Origin: Pseudohalioglobus sediminis
GTDB lineage: Bacteria > Pseudomonadota > Gammaproteobacteria > Pseudomonadales > Halieaceae
Length of the DNA: 64,000 bases
NCBI RefSeq assembly: GCF_008370495.1
Contig: NZ_VTUX01000002.1
Span: 434,001-498,000, forward strand
Direction: 5' to 3'
In this document: positions 18,743-27,538 of the stretch, piece after piece
How positions within the stretch are numbered: position 1 is the stretch's first letter
Layout: every line of letters starts with the position of its first letter
Program-made: the position numbers and the translations under genes
The notes under the pieces: model-generated
What the model was told of the DNA's origin: nothing
What the model saw: the letters and a program-made list of their open reading frames with translations, nothing else
Database searches by the model: none

Positions 18743-20239
18743 GTGCCCAAGCCACTAACAGAAAATACCGCTGTGCATAAAAGCACGCTGCCCGAGCCGC
18801 TCGCGTATATCGATGATCGTGCAAGCAGGCCGGCGCAGGTGCGCAAGCAAACCCTGCGCAACCCGAATACGCTGGAGCCACTGCAGCCCTTGCATGCCTG
18901 TGACGATGCGCAGGCCGAGTCCGCGCTGGCCGCAGCCGCAAGAGCTCACGAGACCGCGGTGTGGGAGAACACTCCCACCAGCGAGCGGGCGGCCCTGCTG
19001 GAAGCGGTCGCCGATGCGCTGGACGCGCCCGAAGTCCAGGAAACCATTGCCGAGGTCGATGCACTGACGACGGGTGCGGTAATCAGTTTGACCCGCAACA
19101 TGGCACGACTTGCACCGCTGAGCTTCCGCGCCGCAGCGCAGTATCTTCGCGAGGGAAATCTCGAACAGCGCCTGCCCGGCAGGCACGGTGAGGTCGAATA
19201 CTTCCGGCGCCCCTGGGGCCCGGCCATGCTGATCAGCCCCTGGAACGGTCCCACCGCCATAGGCTGTCACAAAATTGCCAGCGCGCTGGCGGCGGGAGCC
19301 CCATGCATCGCCAAACCCTCGGAGTGGACCCCGCACTCAAGCGTGGTAGTTGCCGAAGCGATTGCCCGTGCCGGCCTGCCCCCGGGCACTTTCCAGTTAC
19401 TGCTCGGCAACCGGGAGACGGCGGGAAAGCTGCTGGGTGACCCACGCATCAAGGCCATCTCTTTCACCGGAGGCACCGAGGGGGGGCGCGCAGTGAGCGC
19501 CGCCAGCGTTAACTCGTTCCGCCCCCTGCAACTGGAACTGGGCGGCAACAACCCGCTGGTGGTGTTTGCTGATGCCGATCTAGACCAGGCTGCAGCCGGT
19601 ATCGCGTTTGGACTGAGCAACCTTAATGCCCAGTGGTGTCGCGCCCTCGGCCGCGTGATCGTGCATCGGGAAGTAAAGCAGGCCTTGCTGGAAAAAGTAC
19701 AGCACGCGCTTGCAGGCATTCGCATGGGACACTCGCTGGACCCGGACGCGGAGATGGGGCCTCAAATCCACCGCCAGCAGTTCGACTCCGTGCAACGTCA
19801 CATACAGCGCCTGCGGGCGGCGGGCGGCGAACTACTGCAGTCCACGACACTGCCTGACCTGCCGGGATACTTCATACCTCCCACGCTGGTAGACGGCTGC
19901 GATCCCGGGCAGACCCGGGTGGAAATGTTTGGCCCCGTAGCCGCCGTGCACAGTTTTGATACCAGCGCGGAGGCGCTGGCGCTGGCCAACGGCACTGACT
20001 ACGGTCTCGCTGCCTATGTCTACAGCGGCGATGAACAGGCCGCCTTCGACTTCTCCCGCAAGTTGCGCACCGGAGGCGTGAAAATAAACGGCTACGACCT
20101 GCTCTCACTCAGCCCCACCGCACCGCGCGCAGCCTGGGGCATGTCAGGCCTGGGAGAGGAAGGCACCGGCCACAGCATTGAATTTTTCACCGGAGCCCGC
20201 GTCGTCGGACTCGTCGCCAGAGGCCCCGCTCAGAACTAG
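18743..20239 (+). CDS. NAD(P)-dependent aldehyde dehydrogenase
   Basis: A 498-residue member of the ALDH superfamily. The fold motifs are present: SPWNGPTAIGCHKIASAL, the cofactor loop SFTGGTEGGRAV, the general-base Glu in LELGGNN, and the catalytic Cys in NAQWCRALGR. The GTG at 18743 is the best available start; no upstream ATG exists and the ribosome binding site is weak. The substrate is unknown. Together with the second ALDH at 33331 it could oxidise aldehydes from side-chain or phytyl catabolism. Confidence 0.88.
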   Translation: MPKPLTENTAVHKSTLPEPLAYIDDRASRPAQVRKQTLRNPNTLEPLQPLHACDDAQAESALAAAARAHETAVWENTPTSERAALLEAVADALDAPEVQETIAEVDALTTGAVISLTRNMARLAPLSFRAAAQYLREGNLEQRLPGRHGEVEYFRRPWGPAMLISPWNGPTAIGCHKIASALAAGAPCIAKPSEWTPHSSVVVAEAIARAGLPPGTFQLLLGNRETAGKLLGDPRIKAISFTGGTEGGRAVSAASVNSFRPLQLELGGNNPLVVFADADLDQAAAGIAFGLSNLNAQWCRALGRVIVHREVKQALLEKVQHALAGIRMGHSLDPDAEMGPQIHRQQFDSVQRHIQRLRAAGGELLQSTTLPDLPGYFIPPTLVDGCDPGQTRVEMFGPVAAVHSFDTSAEALALANGTDYGLAAYVYSGDEQAAFDFSRKLRTGGVKINGYDLLSLSPTAPRAAWGMSGLGEEGTGHSIEFFTGARVVGLVARGPAQN

Positions 20240-20284
20240 CCCCGGACCTGCGCGGCAAAAGTATGTGGTGGCGTCGCGCACGCC

Positions 20285-20719
20285 TCAGATTGACTCGATC
20301 GCTATCTGCTGGGTCAAACCTGCTTCCGTGAGTGTGAACAGCGCGTCCTCATATTTCGGCGGGCCAAAGCTGGGCTTGGCATTATTGGACAGCGCCACCG
20401 GTTCCTTGGGGATTCCGATAAAATTGGTATCGAGTTTACCGTTGCCATTCTTGTCGTAAAAAATGGACACCGCATAATCCCCTGGCGCGAGCAACAGTTC
20501 GGCAATCACCAGTTCGCCCTCGCGCGCAGCGTCGATGTCCACGGCAAGTGCGGCTGCCTTGTCATCGCCCAGCCAGGCTTCCTCGTTGTCATAAACCGAG
20601 ATGTGCAACTCACCAGACACGTCATTGAGACCCGAGACCTCCACCCGCAGAACGCTCTGTGCGGCCGCATTGATGCCGACCAACAGCAGCAGCACCGCCA
20701 CCCATCTGTACAATTTCAT
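20285..20719 (-). CDS. DUF2141-family secreted protein
   Basis: A 144-residue protein starting at ATG 20719 with an N-terminal signal peptide ending near NAAAQ. The DUF2141 signature is plain: YDKNGNGKLDTNFIGIPKEP, then NNAKPSFGPPKYEDA. Such proteins are small periplasmic or outer-membrane-associated beta-sandwiches of unknown role. The start overlaps the stop of the preceding gene (ATGA), so it is the last gene of the operon running from the tandem nitrilase. Members of this family also occur beside carotenoid and TonB-receptor genes. Confidence 0.88.
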   Translation of the reverse strand: MKLYRWVAVLLLLVGINAAAQSVLRVEVSGLNDVSGELHISVYDNEEAWLGDDKAAALAVDIDAAREGELVIAELLLAPGDYAVSIFYDKNGNGKLDTNFIGIPKEPVALSNNAKPSFGPPKYEDALFTLTEAGLTQQIAIESI

Positions 20720-21387
20720 ATACTCTCTCCTTCGATCAATGACACTTCCCATAAGCTATCCGGCGCCTGACGCCAGCTGTATCGCTGCAGTAGACCGCGG
20801 TCATCCAGCCAGAAACTGGCATCGACAGTATATGGCCCGCCCACAAATCGCCACAGCTCCCAGGGCGATTCCGTATCCGCTTCCCGCTCACACCAGGCGC
20901 GTCGCTTACTCACCTCAGGCAGCAACAGCGCTTCACGTGTCGTGTGCGCTGCAATGCGCGGCACCAGCACTGAGCCGCGGCCTCCCTGTGCGCACAAGGA
21001 GCGCATCACGGGCCCGGTGAACAGCCGCATGAGGGGGTAGAACAGCGGCGAAGCAGTGCCCGCCTCCCAGGCCTGCGACTGTGGCTCCGCACCAGCACCG
21101 GTACGCTGCAACTCCTGCTTATCAGCGCCAACCCGGTAGTCCAGCGTCACGGGCTCATCACCCTGTCGCTCCCAGAGCAGCCTGCAGTGATGCAACAGTC
21201 CGTCAGTCACACTCGCTTCCAGCCGGCACTGTAGTCCGGGCGCGCTGCGCTTGCAGTGCACATCCAACGCCGCGGGGGCGCCTGCAGGACGGACCGACCA
21301 GGATTCGATCACCCCGGTTTCACCTCCATTGTGCAGGTAGCGATACTGCCCCTGCCCCGGCTCGAGCTGTATCCGAAGCGCGCTCAC
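20716..21387 (-). CDS. Lipocalin-like protein of unknown function
   Basis: About 223 residues if started at GTG 21387 (a TTG at 21459 would add 24). The sequence is mostly predicted beta strands, with LSPL-type aromatic turns, CRLEASVTDGLLHHCRLLWER and a terminal segment FWLDDRGLLQRYSW. In size and strand order it resembles the protein at 57836 (both have a middle segment about a parent structure and a C-terminal D-A-x-F/H-x-F element), so the two may be distant paralogues. It lies between the tandem nitrilase and the DUF2141 gene. No enzyme motif seen. Confidence 0.6.
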   Translation of the reverse strand: MSALRIQLEPGQGQYRYLHNGGETGVIESWSVRPAGAPAALDVHCKRSAPGLQCRLEASVTDGLLHHCRLLWERQGDEPVTLDYRVGADKQELQRTGAGAEPQSQAWEAGTASPLFYPLMRLFTGPVMRSLCAQGGRGSVLVPRIAAHTTREALLLPEVSKRRAWCEREADTESPWELWRFVGGPYTVDASFWLDDRGLLQRYSWRQAPDSLWEVSLIEGESI

Positions 21388-21471
21388 CTGGCCGCCATCA
21401 CCTGCATGCGTTGCGCACTCGCAACCCCAGCAAGAGCGCTGGATTACGTGCCGGGGCAACGCGGAGCAAAC

Positions 21472-23175
21472 TCACGGCGACGCGGCGGTGATGCCGGCGC
21501 AGAGATGACGGGGTCGATGCGCCAGCAGGTCGGTATCGGTTGACATCAGCTTGTTGAGTGACGCCACCGGGTTCACCGTAGCCACTGTGCAGTTGCTTCC
21601 GGGTTCCTGGGGAGTCAGCAGCGGCTGGTTGATATGACCATCGAATGCGCGTTCCCGCCACGGGGTCATGAGCGTGAAATCCTCGTGCAGCGTGGCGATC
21701 ACACCGGCCCGGCCCTGCAATGGCCGCGCGCTGTAGACCAGTGACAGGCGATTCTCCGCTGCTCGACTGGGCAGGGCCAGTGTAGCCTCCCAGGGTTCAA
21801 GCAGCCGCCCCGGTACGGCAATTACCTGGGCCCCGGCCAACGCCGCCAGCTTGGCCGTTTCCGGATAGCGCAGGTCATCTGCGGACAGCAGTGCCAGCCG
21901 GCACCAGGGCAGGTCTACAGTACGCAGACGCTGCGCTTTGACGAGGCCGGGAAAGCGCGCGCTGTCATGCAGCTGGTCCTGGCTGGCGATGACCCCGGCG
22001 TCGGAAACCAACACCACGCTCAGGGTGTAAGCATCCTCGACCGGTTGCACCATGTCCGCGCACAGGGCCAGGCCAGGACGGCGACGGCAGGCGTCGAGCA
22101 TGGCATCTATGACGGCTTGGGCAGATATGTTGCCGGTGTCGACGCCGTCCTGCGGCCACGTTTGCGCGAACAATTCGGGCAGCACCGCCAGGCGGGTCGT
22201 GGCAGGCAGTTCCGCGACCAGCTGCGGCAAGGCATCCAGCGCAGCCTCTGCATCTGCATCTGCTGGCGGCAGCAGACAGGCCACCAGCGCGGTCTCGCCG
22301 GCATTAGGCACCGCTTCGCACTCAGGCTGGTTAACTAGCGGCCCGTACAACTCGGGTCGCCGATTCTGGAAGATATGGCTGCCGTCTGCCCGTAGTTTGC
22401 AATCGGCATCGTCGACGTCGATATCGGCCCACACGAAGCACTCCCCTTCGCGGGGCGCACGGGCGAGAATGTCACCTTGCGGCGATACAATCTGGCTTTC
22501 TCCAGCGCCGTTAAGGAAGCGCCGGGGAATACCCGTCTCGGCGCTCACCTGATCGAGCTGGTCAAGAGGGATCAAGGGGCCCACCTTGTTGGCTGCGGCG
22601 AGAAAACAGCGGTTCTCCGGTGCCCGCGCCGGCACATGCAGCGAGGCTTCATCCAGCGCGAATGAATTCAGCGAATCACAGAACAGTTGTGCGCCGCGCA
22701 GGGCCAGGCCGCGTGGCGTTTCGAAGGTGACACCGTCGCGGCAGGGAAACATGGCCAGGCGTCCAACCGGCGTATTCACGACCTCGCTGACACGGTCCGC
22801 GCGCTCAAACCAGAGGTTCTCATGCCCCATCAGCGTCTGCTTGTCCGCCTGCGCCAGCAAGGCACCCGCCGGGCTGTACAACAGCGAGGTGACCGTGAGC
22901 CCGCAGCTGCGGCGCAGGCTGACGTTGATCACGATGTAGCAGTTATGGCGCCTGGCACGGCCGGCTATCTCTTCCAGGAAGCTGCCATCCAGCGCCAGTG
23001 CTACCGTGCGCGCATGTTCTGCGTTGTCATACCAGGAAATGTGGTTGCAGAACTCCGGCAGTACCATCACGTCCGGGCAGCACTCTGCCGCCGCGTCGAT
23101 CACGCGCAGGCAGGTGACCAGGTTCTCACCAACGTCGTCGCCGGAGGCGAACTGCAGGGCTGCTACGCGAGTCAT
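21472..23175 (-). CDS. Tandem nitrilase-superfamily amidase, second domain degenerate
   Basis: A 567-residue protein made of two carbon-nitrogen hydrolase domains. Domain 1 (1-285) keeps the Glu-Lys-Cys triad: E41 in VLPEFCNH, K112 in ADKQTLMGHE, C145 in MFPCRDG. Domain 2 (295-540) keeps E334 in VLPELFAQ, but the Lys position is Gln (QDQLHD) and the Cys position is Ser431 (LLSADDLRYPE), so it should be inactive. A paralogue with the same layout is at 36938. It probably hydrolyses a C-N bond of an amide or lactam intermediate. It sits 7 bases after the TonB-receptor stop, in one operon. Confidence 0.82.
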   Translation of the reverse strand: MTRVAALQFASGDDVGENLVTCLRVIDAAAECCPDVMVLPEFCNHISWYDNAEHARTVALALDGSFLEEIAGRARRHNCYIVINVSLRRSCGLTVTSLLYSPAGALLAQADKQTLMGHENLWFERADRVSEVVNTPVGRLAMFPCRDGVTFETPRGLALRGAQLFCDSLNSFALDEASLHVPARAPENRCFLAAANKVGPLIPLDQLDQVSAETGIPRRFLNGAGESQIVSPQGDILARAPREGECFVWADIDVDDADCKLRADGSHIFQNRRPELYGPLVNQPECEAVPNAGETALVACLLPPADADAEAALDALPQLVAELPATTRLAVLPELFAQTWPQDGVDTGNISAQAVIDAMLDACRRRPGLALCADMVQPVEDAYTLSVVLVSDAGVIASQDQLHDSARFPGLVKAQRLRTVDLPWCRLALLSADDLRYPETAKLAALAGAQVIAVPGRLLEPWEATLALPSRAAENRLSLVYSARPLQGRAGVIATLHEDFTLMTPWRERAFDGHINQPLLTPQEPGSNCTVATVNPVASLNKLMSTDTDLLAHRPRHLCAGITAASP

Positions 23176-23181
23176 GCGGAC

Positions 23182-25833
23182 CTAGAAACTGTAGCGGAAG
23201 CGAGCACCGAAAGTACGCGGGTTGGGTAACATCAGGTTAACTGCGAACGGCGTGACCTGTCCGGTCGGCATATAGCCAAAGTTGACATTGCCCAGCCCGG
23301 TGGTTGCCTGGTCCTCGTCGGCCAGGTTGTTGACATAGGCCACCAATGACCAGTTCTCCCCGTTCAGCCCGGCAGTAAAGTCGGCAATCCAGACTGAGCC
23401 AAGGTAACTCATGTTGCCAGAGTCCATGTACTGCTTGGAGCGGTAGTTACCAAACAACTCGGTGAAGTAACCCCAGCCATTGCTGAAGTCGCCCTCGTAG
23501 CGAATGGAGGCAACCGCCACATCCTCCGGCGTATTGATAAAGGCCGCGCCGGTGAAGTCGCCCTCGACATTGCCGGACTGGATCTTGTCGTAGGTACCCG
23601 GCTCGCCGGATTCACTGATATTGAAATCGGTATACTCCGTCTCCACGTGCGTGTAACCAACGAAGAAGATCCAGTTTTCGGAAGGCCGGTAGGTGGCTTC
23701 TATCTCGGCACCATATATCTCGCTCTCGCCGGCATTGGTAATGGATACCTTGGTGATACCCAGCTCGTTGCGCACGAAGTACGGCACCTGCTGGTCGGTG
23801 TAATCGTTGTAGAAAATGGCGCCGTTGAGGCGCAGCCTGTTGCCGAGCAGATCGGTCTTTACACCGATTTCATAGGCCCACAGAACCTCGGGGTCGTAGT
23901 GGCCGGTGGTGATGTCACCGTTGCCATCGGTGGTGGCTATTCCGCCGGGCTTGAAACCCTTACCCACGGACGCGTAGGCAAATACATCGTCGCTGGCCTG
24001 CCAGTCTGCGCTGAAACGGGGCACGAAAGCGGTTTCGTCCACGCTCTCTTTTTGCATCACCGGATCCACCACCTCCAGGTCTGCGTTGAAGTACGGCATG
24101 TTCAACAGACCATTGAGATAGGTGTCCTTGGGCAAACCCTCGTAATCGATATTTTCCTCGAGGTAGCGCCCCTCTGCCGTGAAACGCCAGGACTCACCCA
24201 GGTTGTACACGAGTGACCCCGCCACCGACCAGTGCTGGGTGTCGCGGTTGATGGGGATGCGATTGGGCACCATCTCGGTTTGCACGCCCGTAAACAGTTC
24301 ACAGGTAGTCACGTCGCCGGGAATCGTGCAGGTCGGATCAGCAACACGTGATAGCGCGGAGTTGTAGTAATCGGTGTCCACCTGTGAATTGACCCACCAC
24401 ATCTGGTTCATTACCGAATCCATATCCTCCGCCCAGTACAGCAGGTCCGCCATCCACTCGAAATTACCCGCCACGCCACTAAAGCGGAATTCCTGGGAGA
24501 ACTGGTCATAGTCAAAACTGGTATCCGAATTCGTCTCCACCCCGAACTGCGTGAGCGTCGCCAGGGGCGGGCCGATGTAATTGGGGTCGAAGTTGGCGGA
24601 ACCGGGAAAGAAAGAATCGAGTTCGTAGGCGGTCTTGTCGAAATCTTCGACGATAGAGGTCTCGTTGTGCGTATAGCCGGTCAATGACAGCACGTCGACC
24701 TCACCCATCTGCCACTCCAACTCCAGTGACAGGCGGGTATTCTCGATTTCTGTTCCACGGTAATCCCTGCCCGTATTGGGGTTGGGAGACAGGTTGATAT
24801 CCTCCTCGCCCACATCGCTGATATCGCCTACCAGCATGGTCGCGCAGGCTGGCGGCAGGCCCACGGTATAACGCCACGCAGGCTGTTCTGCGCACTCTTC
24901 CGGCGTCGCCTCCGGCAGGCCCCTGGCACCGCCGGGGATAGGCATTTTTTCAGCATTCTCGCCCACGCTGCCGAGCAGGAAGAAGTCATTCTCCGCGCTG
25001 CCCAGTGGCAGGGCCGAAGCCGCCATCACTACTGGCAGTGGTGTGGATTCGTCCTTGACGTACTCGCCGCGCAAATAGGCGGTGAAGCTGCCCTCACTGA
25101 GAAAGTTGAGGGCAATGCTGCCGCCGTTCTGCGTGTTGCCACCAAGGTCGCCGCCGGTGATCGGGTTTTCATAGTAGCCGTCGAAGTCCGAACTCAGGGC
25201 GGACAGGCTCATGGCCAGTTGTTCGTTGACGGAGAATGACACACTGCCCAGGCCGCGCCAGTAGCCGTGTTCATTCGCCTCGCCCTCAACATAACCGTAC
25301 ACGCCCTCACCAGGCTGCGGCCTTTTGGTCACATAATTTATCGCACCGGCGAAGGCTGAGCGGCCGTAAGTCACGCTTTGCGGCCCCTTGATCACCTCAA
25401 CCCGCTCCAGTTCCAACAGGCCCATATTGGCGTAGGCACCGCCGCCGGCTACGGTCAGCGTCTCGGATGAGATGTCGATACCGTCCACCAGGATTCCCAC
25501 GTTGGGTCTGCCCCTGGTGATATTCACGCCACGAATGCTGGGCCGGGTGTCATTGGGCAGCACACCGGTCTGGAAGGTCAGGCTGGAGGAATACTTGGCC
25601 ACGTCCGCAAGCGAACTTATGGCCTTTTCATCCAGTTGCGCCTGGCCAATCGCGTCAATGGACACCGGCACCGACTGCAGGTTTTCGACTTTTTTGCGCG
25701 CGGTGACCAGTATCTCCTCGAGCTGGAAATCATCGCCGCGCAGGGCTTCGACCTCACGTGCGTGCACAGATACTGAGCCTGAGACAACCGTGGTAACGGC
25801 AACGGCCAGCGCCAACTTGTATTTCACACTCAT
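23182..25833 (-). CDS. TonB-dependent receptor, candidate tetrapyrrole importer
   Basis: An 883-residue receptor with a signal peptide (cleavage near VSVHA), TonB-box/plug segment LEEILVTARKKVENLQSVPV, plug signature VEVIKGPQSVTYGRSAFAG, and C-terminal PRTFGARFRYSF. It sits between a racemase-fold gene and the tandem nitrilase in one operon whose promoter carries a Crp/Fnr-type box. A large hydrophobic substrate such as a chlorophyll derivative or bilin would need such a receptor. The ligand is inferred from context only. Confidence 0.9.
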   Translation of the reverse strand: MSVKYKLALAVAVTTVVSGSVSVHAREVEALRGDDFQLEEILVTARKKVENLQSVPVSIDAIGQAQLDEKAISSLADVAKYSSSLTFQTGVLPNDTRPSIRGVNITRGRPNVGILVDGIDISSETLTVAGGGAYANMGLLELERVEVIKGPQSVTYGRSAFAGAINYVTKRPQPGEGVYGYVEGEANEHGYWRGLGSVSFSVNEQLAMSLSALSSDFDGYYENPITGGDLGGNTQNGGSIALNFLSEGSFTAYLRGEYVKDESTPLPVVMAASALPLGSAENDFFLLGSVGENAEKMPIPGGARGLPEATPEECAEQPAWRYTVGLPPACATMLVGDISDVGEEDINLSPNPNTGRDYRGTEIENTRLSLELEWQMGEVDVLSLTGYTHNETSIVEDFDKTAYELDSFFPGSANFDPNYIGPPLATLTQFGVETNSDTSFDYDQFSQEFRFSGVAGNFEWMADLLYWAEDMDSVMNQMWWVNSQVDTDYYNSALSRVADPTCTIPGDVTTCELFTGVQTEMVPNRIPINRDTQHWSVAGSLVYNLGESWRFTAEGRYLEENIDYEGLPKDTYLNGLLNMPYFNADLEVVDPVMQKESVDETAFVPRFSADWQASDDVFAYASVGKGFKPGGIATTDGNGDITTGHYDPEVLWAYEIGVKTDLLGNRLRLNGAIFYNDYTDQQVPYFVRNELGITKVSITNAGESEIYGAEIEATYRPSENWIFFVGYTHVETEYTDFNISESGEPGTYDKIQSGNVEGDFTGAAFINTPEDVAVASIRYEGDFSNGWGYFTELFGNYRSKQYMDSGNMSYLGSVWIADFTAGLNGENWSLVAYVNNLADEDQATTGLGNVNFGYMPTGQVTPFAVNLMLPNPRTFGARFRYSF

Positions 25834-25904
25834 ATCCGACCCCTTTGTTATTATCAGTCAGTTACTGGCTCGAGCTGGTGCGCTGCCGTCCAGCCGGGTT
25901 ATCA

Positions 25905-26681
25905 CTAAAATTCTTCCATCAGGCGTCCCCTGCCCGTCACCTTGTCATCAATCCCACAGGCACGCAATGCATGCCAGACAGTCGCCACGTTAATCGGCAA
26001 TAGGGGCTTTTCCAGCACATGCTCAAGTGTAGGGAAAAGGTCCAAAGTCGACAGGTTGGTACCCGCCTGCACGATCGCGTCCACATTATCACCATCGGCC
26101 CGACGCACCGCGGCGAGTACTTCGTCAATACGGGTTTCAGCGATTGCGGTAGCGGACGGCCGATCGAGGCCGACCACCTGCTCCACCTCGTAGCCAAGCT
26201 CTTCGAAATACTGTCGCACATTGGCGTCACCGACAGGGGGATAGGGTGTTATCACCGAGATCCGCCGGGCGCCAAAGCACTCAAGGGCCTGCTTTACCGC
26301 CTCGGCGCCCGTAGTCAGGCCCAGGTCGCCGATGTGCTCGCGGATACCCTCTTCAAAACGAACACTACCCTCGACACCGCCCCAGAACGTCTCGGCAGAC
26401 ATGCCGAGCATAATATGGCTGACTTTTGCCGATATCACATTGCGCAGTGCGATGGGAATCTCACCGCGCATAATCTCCAGGAAACGCTCGAACACGGTGT
26501 TGCTGTCATCACCGCTGGTCTCCACCTCGTCGGCCCAGTTACGCAACTCGATCCAGAAGCGGGACGGGTGCCAGGTAACGCCGTCCAGATGAAACTTCTG
26601 CAGGTCGTACTCGACCCCGGTATTGGTGGAGGGAATAACCACGCCGATCTGCGCTCTGTTCGCTATCTGGTAATTCTGCAT
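25905..26681 (-). CDS. Asp/Glu racemase-fold (maleate isomerase/AMDase-like) protein without the catalytic cysteines
   Basis: A 258-residue protein starting at ATG 26681. It has the two-domain fold of maleate cis-trans isomerase and arylmalonate decarboxylase: IGVVIPSTNTGVEYD, MLGMSAETFWGG, GLTTGAEAVKQAL, ISVITPYPPVGDANVRQYFEELGYEV and QAGTNLSTLDLFP. In those enzymes a Cys sits at each of two mirrored positions; here they read Ser95 (GMSAE) and Thr208 (AGTNLS). A paralogue (29839) has the same replacements. It could isomerise, rearrange or bind alkylmaleate-like diacids by another mechanism. First gene of the operon down to 20285. Confidence 0.75.
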   Translation of the reverse strand: MQNYQIANRAQIGVVIPSTNTGVEYDLQKFHLDGVTWHPSRFWIELRNWADEVETSGDDSNTVFERFLEIMRGEIPIALRNVISAKVSHIMLGMSAETFWGGVEGSVRFEEGIREHIGDLGLTTGAEAVKQALECFGARRISVITPYPPVGDANVRQYFEELGYEVEQVVGLDRPSATAIAETRIDEVLAAVRRADGDNVDAIVQAGTNLSTLDLFPTLEHVLEKPLLPINVATVWHALRACGIDDKVTGRGRLMEEF

Positions 26682-26781
26682 AGTACTCTGTTTATTGCGC
26701 TTCGGCGCCCCGCGGGCAGCCCGCCAGCCATTCATAAACTGGCGAAAACAGGGTCATGCACGCCGCCAGCAACCACGCTTA

Positions 26782-26823
26782 CTTATAGCTCGCGCACTCA
26801 TCCATGGGCATGACATTTGTCAA
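26782..26823 (-). promoter_or_regulatory. Crp/Fnr-type box (site A) and -10 of the racemase/TonB operon
   Basis: TGACATTTGTCA lies at 26811-26822 (TGAC-N4-GTCA). On the minus strand a -10 TATAAG occupies 26787-26782. The box centre is 41.5 bp upstream of the predicted transcription start, the class II activator position. It serves the gene starting at 26681. Confidence 0.7.
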
Positions 26824-26826
26824 ATT

Positions 26827-27534
26827 TCAGGGCTGCGCAGGCAGGCTGTCCAGCGGTACCTGACCGCGGGTCAGCGCCTCGATATAAGCTGGATTGGCCA
26901 GGTGGCAATAATAGTTACCCAAAAAGCGCCCGGGCATGGGTATCCACCATGCATAAGGCACATACAGCGCCCTGGTGTGGAGATGCAGGCGCCCCGCGCC
27001 GTCTCGCGTAACTGGCTGAAACGGCCAGGGGTCGATCCAGCGAGGCCCGATGAAGGTCAGCTGCTCTTCTTCCACCACCCAGTCAGCAGGTGAGAGCCGC
27101 CGCTGAACCGACGGAACCCCTGCCATGACCTCATCGAGCACGCGCCGGTGTACCGCGTCGCAGCTACTCTCGGTACCGGCGGGTGCGGAACCGCTGCCAT
27201 CTTCGGCGCCATGGATGGCGTTGATGCGCTCAGCTGTGCGCATTTTGCAGGAAATGACGGTAGCCAGCGGCAATTGCGCCGAGACCGGCAGTGCCGCCAT
27301 TTGCGTGACCAAAAACGGGTCGTCTGTGGGTTTCGACTGGATAAACGCCTCGCGGTCGTCGTAGATATCAACCCTGGGCACCAGCGCCGTTTCGGCGATG
27401 ACCGACTGGGCAAACGCGCAGAAGTCGTCCGGGGTAGCCGGCAGCGACCGGGCCGCCGCTAGGACGGGAAAGCAGCCCGCCCACAACAGTGAGCCCAACA
27501 GCGCACCGAGCAGTCGCAGGCCGTCAGTATTCAA
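26827..27534 (-). CDS. Secreted Trp-rich protein of unknown function
   Basis: About 235 residues from a TTG at 27534, placed 5 bases after the Rieske stop with GGGAG upstream; the longer open frame would run through the Rieske gene. A hydrophobic signal segment (LLGALLGSLLWAGCF) is followed by a mature part with five or more Cys and a C-terminal aromatic block (PRWIDPWPFQ, YVPYAWWIPMPGRFLGNYYC). It is co-transcribed with the Rieske oxygenase. I do not recognise a family; an outer-membrane or periplasmic accessory role is possible. Confidence 0.6.
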   Translation of the reverse strand: MNTDGLRLLGALLGSLLWAGCFPVLAAARSLPATPDDFCAFAQSVIAETALVPRVDIYDDREAFIQSKPTDDPFLVTQMAALPVSAQLPLATVISCKMRTAERINAIHGAEDGSGSAPAGTESSCDAVHRRVLDEVMAGVPSVQRRLSPADWVVEEEQLTFIGPRWIDPWPFQPVTRDGAGRLHLHTRALYVPYAWWIPMPGRFLGNYYCHLANPAYIEALTRGQVPLDSLPAQP

Positions 27535-27538
27535 TACG

